From Ilex aquifolium (lineage: Eukaryota; Streptophyta; Magnoliopsida; Aquifoliales; Aquifoliaceae): a stretch of 64,000 bases of DNA. The stretch covers positions 2,356,501 to 2,420,500 of the forward strand of contig OX637402.1 in assembly GCA_951799425.1 (NCBI GenBank). Reading direction: 5' to 3'. This document shows, one piece after another, positions 26,701 to 38,700 of this stretch (the first letter of the stretch is position 1; each line of letters begins with the position of its first letter). The position numbers and the translations under genes are program-made. The notes under the pieces are model-generated. The model ran no database searches, was not told where the DNA came from, and saw only the letters and a program-made list of their open reading frames with translations.

Positions 26701-29700
26701 TTGTCTAGTCCCCCATCTCGAGGCAGCATGGAGTACAAGGAATGGGAGTTTTTGAAGTGTTTGTTTATGTCATGGCTATGGAATGGTATGGAGCCATCAC
26801 TTGGTGCTAATTTATTGTTTTGCTACTGCTAAGGGGATTTGAGTTAGTCAGTTAACCATATTGGATGAAAAAATATATCTCCAGTTTATATTATTCATCA
26901 AAACTTGTTTTGTATGTTGCAAAATGATATAATAATGCTGTGAGTAGTACAGTGTCTTCAAAGGGTCATTAGATGAGTTGGATTGGCTTCATTGTATGAC
27001 CACCACTGATGTTGAGATCATTGAGAAACAATGTGAAGAGTCCTATGTTACTAAGTTTCTTTTTGGACTGTATCCAAATCCACCTAATGTGAAGGTATTT
27101 TTCCAAGGAGATGATAGTATCCCTTCATTGAGTATTGTGTATGCTAGAGTTCGTGGTTTTGTACTGGATTCTTATTGGTGTCAAAACTTCAGGAAGGGTA
27201 ATTCAAGTTTAGTGTCTGCTTTAGGGGGACAGGATTCTGATTGCGTAGTGGTTTCGGAGGTCTTAGTTTGGGATATTATAGTTCAAGATTCTAGTTTTTC
27301 GGTAGAGGTCGTAGAAGATATTGAGGTAGATAGAGGCTGTGGTTTTGGTAGTAGCTGGAGTAGATACACTGGTCATGAAAACAGTGTGTAAGTGCTCTAA
27401 TTATCAGGGATAACACCACGTTGTGGACTGTTGCTGTGGTCTACATGGAAACCATGGTAACTTTGGGATAACTTACTTATCAAGTTATGTACTCATTGGA
27501 TACCTCTGTAGCATCTCATTCTGAAGTTAATACTCCCATTCCATCTACTGTTGCATGACTTTTTTTTTGTATATTCAATCAAGGAGCTTTTACATATAGG
27601 TTGAAAAGAAAGATGTCTGACCAGGTTGTGTTTGTTTACAGTAGTGAGAAAGGAATTCTGACAATTTATGAACACGATATTGTAATAAATGGTGATGATA
27701 CAGGGGATACATTTGTTAAACATCCACTTGAGAAATAATTTGCAAATGAAGGACCTAGAGAAATAACAGTATTAAAAAAGAAGAGATATCGTTGTCTCAA
27801 AGAACTATGCCATTCATCATCTATATGATATAGGAGACTTGTTGGTATTGGCAAGTTTATTTATTTGAGAATTACATGATCAACAAGTCCTACACAACAG
27901 TATTGGGAAGGCGAAGGTCATATCTTGAGATACTTGAGGGAGCTCTGGGTAAGGGTTTAGTTTCAAGACTCTATGGGAATTTAGAGATGGTTGGCTTTTC
28001 AGATGCAGGTTGTTCAGGTGACCATCCAGATAGATGGTTCGTGTTAGGTTTTTCTTAACTTGTTTGGAAGACTAAGAAACAAAATGTAATAGTTAGAACC
28101 AGTGCAAAGGCCAAGTATGGCTCACAATATCGGTGAAATGTGGATGAAGTCACAATTACAAGAGGTGTTATTTCTAGGGAAAAGCCTATCAAGATGTATT
28201 GCAATAACTACATGGCTATCATGATGTTTCATAAGAGAACCAAGCACATTGAAGTTGATTGTTATTTTGTTCAGGATATGTTGATAAAGAAGTAGAATAT
28301 TGGACTTTTTTGTTTGGTCAAATACTTAGCTATCAGACATGTTTACTAAGACTGTAGGTAAGGGATATTTTTCTGATCTTTGTAACAAGCATCACATGAC
28401 AGATATCTATGTTCGACCTTGGCGGTGCGTGATGGAGTGTGATATGTATAACAAAGTATTTTTGGTAATTTTTTATTTCTTTATGCATAAAGAGGACAAT
28501 CACCTAATTATTGATTGCCTATCAAATTCTATTTAGATTATCTCTCTCTCAAATAGTCTTACCAACTCTTATATGATCTTCTTTCAAGTTCGTACAATTA
28601 CTTACATGTAGTCGCCATTACACCTTCTGCAGGTCCAGCATTTGGTAGATAAACTTCAGGAGCATACAATTTTCTTTATTGGTAAGAACTTGGAATTCTA
28701 CTTGATGGTGGAACACTAAGTGTAACTATTTCGCTAAATTTTTCTTGATAACGTTTAAGAGATAATTTTAAAGCATTATAATATACATGCCTCACATTTT
28801 GCAGTTAAGAGATCCCTTTGACAAAATTGAATCATATTGCTTGATGTTTGAAATGAATACAAAATTTTAGACCTTTATTGCCTTAGCATTCAACATATTA
28901 TGAGTTTGGATTTTGAATTTTACATTTAGCTATAATTTGTAGCCCTTGCTTTCATATTTTTAATTGCATCACCTACTGAAGCCTTGATTGGTCATATCAA
29001 AATATGATCAGAAACCACATGTACTGCACGTGTGAATGCTTTTGTTTCATTTTTCTTTTCCCTTCTGAAGCAGTTGAAACTTGAATAATTGAATATTAGG
29101 GTTTAGGAAAAGAAATAGGAGAAGAAGAGTGGAAAAAAGAGATTATAAAACAATATTAGGTGTAGGATGTATATTATCTACACCCAACCACCTATTTATA
29201 TTAGATTGACATTGAAGACAATTAAAACATTAGTAAAGTAGAATATAATAGGAAAGCGACCTAGTAAGAAAGGAGAGCAATATGATGTCATCATCGAAAA
29301 AGTGACGTCGGCAGTTTGCGGTGACCAAAGCACGCGTCCAATGTTGATTCACTAGCGATAACCCGTACCTGATGCACGGTGCAATTAAAATAATAATCAA
29401 ATATTGATTGTAGACTCGAAATAATTAAACACTAAAAATGATCGCAATAAGCTGAAAATTTTAAATTTCATCTTTAACACACCACACTTTGCATACATGC
29501 TCAACAAAGTATTATCAATATAAAGATTCTCTCGAAGACAAATTACAATAGAGAGATGGAGAAAACCTAACTTTAATAATCAAAATGCCAGAAATGTAAA
29601 CTGAAAAAGCATAAAATTCATATGTTTGAAACTACATACCTAATTAGAACGCTCAAAAATATTTATTTAAAAATCAACTTGCAAGGTCAGTAAAAAAATT

Positions 29701-32700
29701 GTCCGTGCCAGAAAGCACTGTGTTATGATGAATAAAGAAATCACCAATATTTGATGAAGATATTTTTTTTATCTTTTAAAAAATTTGGAACAAAATTTCC
29801 CCTAAAAATAGGACCCTAAGAAAATATCAACACGTAACACTATTTACAAAATCCAAAGACGACATAGAGACTTAGTATCAACCAATAATACAAAGAAACC
29901 AATCAAATTTAACCACCAAAAAAATTAATTCCAAATCCAAACAAAAAATTTCAATAGTAAGAAAATATAGCAAAAGAGAGGCAAAATAATTGAACACGAC
30001 AATACCCAATTTTTCAATGCAAAACAGATGTGATCAAGCACGTCAGCTATCTGCAATAAAAATAAAACACATGAAAATACTTCCAGCCAAGAAAGTCTCA
30101 AACATCAACATTAAGATACTATGTTTTATTAACTATTCTGGCTAAAAAAAAAAAAAGAGTACTTATAAAAATTGAACTACAACAATCGTTGAAAATGGTT
30201 ATGAAGCATAAGGGACTCACAATAATGTACACAAACTACAAAATTTTCCTTGCAAAGTGCCATATTTTTTGTTGTAAATCCTAAACGTATTTCCTATTGA
30301 AGCGCAAAGTGTCAAAGTTTTTAATTTCGCAAAAAACAAAAAACCAAAATATTTCAAGTAAGTGAATAAGTTATTTATTTCAACCAAATAAGTCGAAATT
30401 GAGTGCCTTCGAACCGTTGAGAGTTGGTGTGATGAGCGAGACAATGTGTAGGGGATAAAGATTTATACCTTCTCAAGATTAAGAAATCAATATGACACCA
30501 CCATAGTTATCAAATCGTGTATCAGAAGGTGTATCGTTTTTTAAAAATAGTGTATCGTATCGTATCGTGTATCGTAAGATACGGCGCAATTTTAAATAAT
30601 TAATAATAAAATATATATACTTTTGAAAAAAAATTATAGACTCATAAAAATATAACATTTCATTAATATTTCACCTACTATTCAAGTCACCAATATAATT
30701 TACTAATTTAAAAAAATTAATGAAGAGTATCAAATTAAATTAATAGTACTTATGTATACTTAAAAGTAAAAAGTTATAATGTAGTGGGGTAGTAAATGTA
30801 ATTCTTTATTATATAACAAAACAACTCAGTCGTGGGTCACGACTCACAAACGAACAGAGACTGAGAGAGAGAAAAGAGGCAAGAGGCGACAGGTGATGAG
30901 CGATGGCGGTGCCGGTGTCGGAGAGAGAGAGAGAAGAAGAAGAAGAAGAAGAAGAAGAAGAAGAAGATACTTGGTGGCAGCGACCTCACAGCGATGAAGA
31001 GAGAGATCGTGAGACAAAGAGAGAGAGATCGTGAGACCTAGGGTTTATCCGAAATTTACAGGTTAGTGTTGCTATTTTTTTAAATTTCAAAAATTTGTTG
31101 ATTTGCTTTTGCTTGGGTGTTTTTGCTGATTTGTGAGTCCACCAAACCCCCAAATTTTGTCTTCATCTCTGTTGCCTTTTCTTTGGCATTTTCTTCTTTT
31201 TATCGATGAGGGTAGTGGTGGACTTTGATTTTGGAGGAATTTCGGCAGTTCCATTAGAATCGTTGGTGGCTGCGACTGATTTACTGTATGCTTTAATAAA
31301 AAAAAAAAAAAATTCGCTTATCGTTTGTATCAGTCGATACGTATCGTATCGTAAAAATGTATTGTGTATCGGACGATACTATACAAAAACGATACAAACT
31401 TCCGATTCGTATCGTTTTACCTCCGTATTGTGACGTATCGTACGATACGTATCGCGTATCGTACGATACTAACGACTATGGACACCACCATGCTCATTTG
31501 ACCTACAAATAATGAAAAATTATCAATTATTAATCTCAATAACAGTATGCTAATAAAAACAAAATTCTCTAGGGGATATAAAAAATTCAATAATAATCAG
31601 TAGCCAAGTTACCAGTTTTTAATTCTGCCATACCAACTACAAAATTTAAAAAAAAAAAAAAAAAGACTATAATTCTACAACACCAAAGCTACCAAAAAAA
31701 ATTCACAATAGACTTAAAAGGAATAGGCGAAAACAAAAGTAATGTTCATAGGATTCTATAACAACAAAAGTAAAAATATTGCGACTTTATTATTTTAGGA
31801 AATTATTCCTAAATTAAAGAATAAAGTGCAAAGCACTAAAATACTAATCCTATAAATCAGACTCTAAATTCTAGAACACTCTAGATATCATCATTCATTA
31901 TTCAAGGAGTCATCTAAGCCTTCAATCCACTGAAATTACTTAGCTCAAATAGGTAATATAATTTCATAGAAAGAGAAAGTATTACATAGGTTTAAGTAAG
32001 TTTAAAAAAAAATAGAAAAATACCCTCCTTATGCGACAAACAAAAATAATTATCTACTGTTAGTTTAAGCTCCAGAACCTATGAAGAGGAATAATTCTTG
32101 TGATAAAATATTTAGCAAAGAGAAAATAGTTAACTAGGACACTTGGAACCCATGAAGAGAAAGAATAAATTAACCACGCAATGAATGAAAAGACAGGATC
32201 ACGTACCCACCATTAATCAGTATGGAAGTAGGGAATTGAGGTAAAATTTGAATGATTCATAAATTTGTCAATAGTGACAATCCAGAAATGGGAAAGAAAT
32301 ACTCCAATAAATGGAATTTTCCTCACCAAGCATTCGCAAGAAGTACCCCTCGATTTTGATAGATAAATACCTATTTCTACCAAGCAACTCAGAATCATAT
32401 TTCACCCAAATAAAATAGCAAACAAAAAGAAAAGAAGATGAATAGTAAAGGAGGAAAATAGGTAGCCCTAACTACCAAATAAGCCTAGTTGAAACCAATT
32501 AACACTAACCTCTTGTAAGCTCCGATACAACCATTAGGTCAATAACTCATAAATCAGTGGAGGCTTAGCCAAGGCCTAAAGATTTAGACAAAGAAATGAA
32601 GAAGAAAACACATAGAAATGAGATAGCAAAAAAAGGGTGTTAATCATCACACCCACTAATCATCACATTTCAACAAATCAAATCCTTCTCAGACATGTTT

Positions 32701-35700
32701 TCAAACATCTTGTGAGCAAGCTCCAAATTGTTGACAGTAGACACAGAGATTAAACTAAAACTCAATTGAACATAAAAAATGACTGCCTTTTTTTCTCTAG
32801 TTAAACATTCTAGTTGTTTGGTTCTAAAATTTAATTTTCGGAACCTATGGCTCATTTGACCGGTGAAGTTCAAAAAGTGAGTTATCATATTTTAGACAAA
32901 TCATGCTTATTGCTTCATAATTTCAGGGGCTAAAATTATTCATCGAGGCAAAACAACAAAGAGATTGAAATCAAGCATTTAAATTGGCCTTTCAAACCTA
33001 AAAATCTTTAAAGTCCACTGCCCAAACCAATTTTGTGCACGTTAAACAACAATCCTAGACAAAGCATACCAATAAAACATAATATTTCTTCTCCTATAAA
33101 TGACAAATAGGTCATGTTTATTTTTCCCCAATCGATTCATAATGAACAAATCCTCAAGACAATTATCAACCAATTAAACAATTATTTACCATGATCACTT
33201 CAGCTAAAACTTCCAGAGGTATGCATGGACAATTAAGATGTCAAATTTGAATACATGGACAATTAAGATGCTTATTAAAATGAGTAGACAATTCATTGAT
33301 ACCAAAATAATAGAAATTCCTATCCTTTTTGTTGCTACTGTGGTATAAAAGAAATTCACTTAATAACAAATGCATTAGATATAATTTTTTGTATTAATAG
33401 TCATATAACTGAAACTATTAATAGTCACATTATTGATTCAGCATAGGTTCTATTTAGGCATCAAAAAAGAAGTGTTCATATGAATATGCATATCGCTAGA
33501 TATGGTTTTTCTTTAAGGATTATTTAAAGGAAAGGTGTGTGTTATGATACTTAGACACATATTATCGAATGAAGCACCGTGTAAAGTGGGTAAGCACTAC
33601 TGACCTGTTCAAGAGTGAGATGGTGCTGTTCATCGTAATATTCCTACGTCTGGCGAGTGGAAAAAGGATGCCTCTTTGATGTTTCCTTCAGGTTCATCAT
33701 TGATCTTGCTCCTATATGATATTGCCCCGGATTTTCACATATACAATAATCATGGCTCACTAATCCTTAGACCACCATTATTAAACTGCTAGCATTTAAG
33801 TTATTCACATGCAACACATTTCAAACACATGTTATGCTCCGTTTGGAGACATTTCATCAAACACATGTTATGCGATAAATTATATCAAACTAAAATAATT
33901 GAATGCAAAAATCCAACCATTCACTCGATTGCTATTCGATCAAAATCCAACTATGGAAAAAATTGACAGAATTGAAAAACCAAAATTGCAAACAAATAGA
34001 GTAGGAAATTCAAAATTTGAAGCACTCACATAACCACTACTCCTCGTCGTCTAATACTCTTTGATGGGCTAACAGTTACACCCAAAAGTTTTAGGCACTT
34101 TTCTATCAACAACCCCTCAATCCAAACAACCCATGATACTTACCCACACCCAAATTTTTAGACCTATAAAAAAAATTACCCAAAAACCAAAAACATTAGG
34201 GGATCACGGTGCACAGAGAGAGAGAACAGTCACGGTGGGCTTTTATGGGGGGTTTGGGGGAGAGAATATGGGGGAGGGGGTGTCTATGAGTGAATCAAGG
34301 GATGGGAAAGAGAGGGGAGGGGAGGACAATACCTTGGTTGTGGCACTGTGGCTCTGGCGGTGGTTCTGTGGCGCTTCGTTGTCTATGGAGAGAGAGAGAG
34401 AGAGGTAGATCGTGTGTCTGTGTGTGCAAAATTGTGTATGTGTCTGTGAATACGTGTTTGTGTGTGTGACGGAGCGCTGCGGAGAGAGAGAGGGGTAGAA
34501 AGAAAAATGAAGGTGATGGTTGTGATGTGATGGAATTGAGGGGGAAAATGTATAGGGATAAAATTCAACTTCCCTTCTGTTTTATTATATAGATTGTGAT
34601 GAGATTTATGGTGATTTTTGTTGAATTTTTTGAAGTCATTTGAATTCACTTTTATATTTTCGAATGTTTTTCGAAAAATCGGAGTTTTTCCTTAGATCTG
34701 GCTGCTTCCTGAAATCCGATGACTGCCAGTGTTAGTTTCCCAAACACAGAGGTGCGAATAGGCTACAGGAGTCCTCTGGTTGTGACCCATGGCTGTTTAA
34801 GGCGTGTGGGAGTGATTCTTGGCTGATTCAAACTGTCGGCTGTATGGTTTCTGGCCTTCTGGGAGTCATTCTTGTGCTACTGGTGTATATTTTGAGCTGC
34901 TGTGTTGGTGTGTTGCACTGGTTTTGTGTTTGGTTTCCTTGGGCTGTGTTTCTGTGTTAGATCCAACTAGATCTGAGTTTTCTTGGCTGTTTTTTGGACT
35001 TTTTTTGTGCTGAAGAGTGACGAATTCACTGGTTTTGGGGCACAACAGTGTGCCGACAGAACTATTTTTGGCTGTATCTGCTTTTGTTTTGGCTATTTTT
35101 GGTTGAATCTACAAATGGGCAGGCTGGATTGCATCTGGGAAGGCTGAATTTTGATATGGGTTGGCTGAATCTGCACCAGGACAGCCTGAATCTGCACCTG
35201 GGGTGGCTGAATTTGCACTTGTTTAGGCTGGATCTACATCCTATTGGTTGGATCTGCATGTTTTTTTATTGTTCCTGATCTCTATGTTGTTGCCTTTGGT
35301 CTCTAGTTAGGCTGTTTTTTGATGCTGCTGGTATGTTTCCTTCACTTTGTTGTGTTGTTGTGGGGTTAATACCGGCAATGTATTCCCCTTTATTGGGCAG
35401 ATCCTTCGGCTCTTCTTGGTTACTGTAATTGTGGTGATTTGCGGATTATTTATCCTCTTATACTCTATTATTGACTAGCTCGTTGTGGGTTTCTTGACGG
35501 TGCCTTGGAATGGTAGTAATGGTCGGCGTTTTGATCGTGGTCATTGCTTTGAGTGGAAGTTTAATTATTGTGGTGGCATAGGACACATTGAGAATTATTG
35601 TTGGGGTAAGTGTGGGAGACCAACATATGCTAATCAAGTTTCTAATAATACTTCTCGGGTACATCAGACCTCTACTCATGGTCCAGTTGTATCTACTACT

Positions 35701-38700
35701 AATTCTCATGCTGATCTTTCATCTCAGCTTCATCAGCTCATCCAATAGTTATCTTTATTTTCTACTCATTTATGTGTTCCTAATACTGACCTTGCTAATG
35801 GAGTCACTCGGCATGGGTGGTTGCTCAACCATCTTCATCTTAGATTATTGATTCAGGAGTTCGTGATTATATGTCCGGTCATTATTCCCTATTCTCTAAT
35901 TTTCGTTCGTTCATGTAACTCATGTATTGTGTTGGCTGATGGTTCCTTTCGACCAGTATATGGGAGTGGCGATCTCCGTCCTACTCATTCTATGTCATTA
36001 ACCTCTTATTTGTTTGTTCCTAATTTTTCTTTAATTTATTATTTGTGAATCAGCTAACTAAGTCATCACACTATTTCGTAACCTTCTCTCTATTCTCTTG
36101 TATTTTTTAGGATCTCAAGATAAAAAAGATGATTGGTATGGGGTATGAGTGCAATGGCCTGTACTACGTAGATCCGGGTGGTTTTGTTCTTGTCTTGAAT
36201 GTTACCGTGTCTCCTGTTCAGTGACACTTCCAACTAGGTCATCTCTCTGTGCAAAAGTTGCGTCAAGTTATCCCTGATTTGAGTTCTTCTTCTGTGTTAG
36301 AATGGGAGACTTGTCAATTAGGCAAGTATTAACGCAGTTCTTTTTCTTCTAGTTCTTCAAGTCGTTAGTCTAGACCGTTTCATTTGGCTCATACGGATAT
36401 TTGGGGTCCTATGATAGTCAAAAGTATTTTTTTGTTTCAGTATTTCATGATATTTGATGATGCACAAAATTGGTTTGCACACCACCTGTCAATTAAGTAA
36501 TATAAAATGCAGTAAAGTAGAGGGAGAGAGAAGACAAGGTTTATAGTGGTTCGGTCAACGTGACCTACATCCACTTTGAATGGCAAGGGTCGCCGGTATT
36601 TTATTAACTCCAGTGTGTAAGGAGAGCAGAGAGTTACAATCTTAGAGAGGGAGAGGAGAGATTTGCCTAATGAGTGTCTTGCCTTCCAAGTGTTGGTGGG
36701 GCTTACATTTTATAGTAGTCTCCTCATAATGGGTATGAATCAAATAGCTGATTCAGTGGTCGTACCGGATTCCAGGACGACTTTAATAGTAGTTTAAATG
36801 GCTTGGCGACCTTTCCTCTTCTCAACGGGCAAAGAAGTTATGGTGCACTCCAAAGGACTTGGTCAAAGGATGAGGGAAGGTAACTCTCTCCAGGCGACGA
36901 GGATGAGGCTCTTGGGATGACCCTTACTCCAAGGTGGCGAGGAGGAGGCTCTTGGGATGACCCTTTATCCAAGGTGGCGAGGAGGAGGCTCTTGGATGAC
37001 CCTTACTCCAAGGTGGCTAGGAGGAGGCTCTTGGATGACCCTTCCATGCTCTCCTACTGATGTAGCTCCTTGAGCCTGATGAGCTTGACCGGGTTGACCA
37101 CATTGGGCTGGACTTGTTGGATCTCTCGGAGTTGGGCTATTAAATTCAGATCGGGCTTTATAATATGAGTTGGGCCTTTGGGCTTGGCCCATCAATATTT
37201 GTTGATGATTTCTCTCGTATGATTTTGTTATTTCTTACAAGGATCAAAATTTCATTTCGGTGCATTATTTCGGTCACCTAGAAAACGAAAACGTTTCGAC
37301 CCGTTTCGAAAATAGAATAAAAATAAATAAAAATTTAAGAATTATTTTTTTAAAACATTGGTCGAAATATGTTAAAATATATTGAAATACCTTGAATTAT
37401 TCCGAAATAATTGTGCAAATGCATTGAAATATAACAAATTACTTCGAAACATTATGGAATACCTCGAAGTATTAGAATTTTGATTTCATCACGGATTCAT
37501 TTCAGTCTCATTGGAAACGGAAACGGAAACGGAAACGGAAACGTTTTAGATGTTTCTACCGTTTCGAAACGATATTTTGATCCTTGATTTCTTATTAAAG
37601 ACCGATCCGAATTATCCAAAGTCTTTACCACTTTTTATAATAAAATTCTGATTCAATTTAATGTTCGTATTAAAGTTCTTCAGTCAGACAATACCCTCGA
37701 GTATACTCAATCATTTATGAAAATCTTTTGTGCTGATCGTGGCATTATCCATCAAACTACTTGTTCTCATACCTCCCAACAAAATGGTGTGCCGAACGAA
37801 AGTATCGTCATTTATTGGGTGTTGCCCGCACTTTAACATTCATTTGTCATGTTGAAATATAAATACTTAAGTTACACGCTCTTTAACAACTTAAGTTTTT
37901 GAAAAATATGGTTGTTTAACATGGTATCAGAGCAGGATGTCTTGTGTTCAAACCTCGCCGCCACCCTAATTATTACAAGATTTCACGTGCTAGGCCCAAA
38001 ATCTAGCCCTCACGTGAGAAGGCGTGTTTAAGAATAAATACTTAACTTACAACCACTCTAACAACTTAAGTTTTTGGAGTAGATGATTATTTAACATGGT
38101 ATCGGAGGTCTTGTGTTCGAATCTTGCGGTCACCCTAATTATTTAAAGATTTTTACATGTTAGGTCTAAAATCTAGCTCCTTTACGTGAGGGGGTGTGTT
38201 CAAGTATAAATATGTAAGTACACAAAGTTTTCATAAATGATTAAATATACGCGAGGGCATTATCAAACCTATGAACTTATGAAACCTATGAACTTATGGA
38301 TATCAAACTGAACCACTGATTTGTTTTCGATCAGAGCACCAAGTAGGATTTCATTATAAAAAGTGATAAAGATCTTAGGCAATTCAGATCGTTTTTTCAT
38401 AAGAAATAACCAAGTCATGCATCCTACCGGAAAGACCACCGCTAGTTTTTACTCCAGTAGCCAAAACCTACCGGTAGGTTTTGTCCAGAATGCCCAGAAC
38501 GCTTGCAACTCATGCTCCACTTGCTTGGGAGTTCCACCATTGATTCTCCCACTTGTCCTCTGACATCCCTTACACATCTACATGCCTCCCAACACCCATG
38601 CTTGGACTTTGGAGGTAATGGCATTAATGAGGATGGGAGAGAAGGGGGCTGCCATGGTGGGTGCCGGCTATGCTCTTCCTAGCCTGTCAAAAGCCAATCA

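Larger units (their letters stand above)
29352..34593 (-). mobile_element. Non-autonomous Helitron (antisense), about 5.2 kb
   Basis: Read on the minus strand the element begins TCTATATAATAAAACAGAAG (34593 leftwards) and ends with a hairpin (CCGTGC ATCAG GTACGG) followed about ten bases later by CTAG. The flanks are A and T, as expected for insertion at an AT dinucleotide. This is the classic Helitron layout. There is no Rep/helicase frame, so it depends on another copy. It carries a 979-bp hAT-like element (30502-31480) and a PPR gene scrap near 32630-32740. An AG-rich region lies inside the 5' end (34200-34500). Confidence 0.7.
34690..37848 (+). mobile_element. Ty1/copia fossil (sense) with two insertions
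   Basis: Recognisable parts in order are a leader with 21-bp tandem repeats (35119-35264), a Gag zinc-knuckle region (about 35500-35650), protease and pre-integrase region (about 35830-36420) and integrase core (about 37600-37840). It is interrupted by an LTR-like block (about 36457-37200) and by a 349-bp MITE (37238-37586). The reverse transcriptase and both LTRs are missing or not recognised. Heavily broken. Confidence 0.75.

Noticed and set aside
34133-34649. Small proteins on both strands near 34.1-34.6 kb
   Set aside because: AG-rich low-complexity sequence inside the Helitron 5' end; composition explains the open frames.
35119-35264. CRISPR-like array
   Set aside because: Repeats are contiguous with no unique spacers, and the host is a plant.
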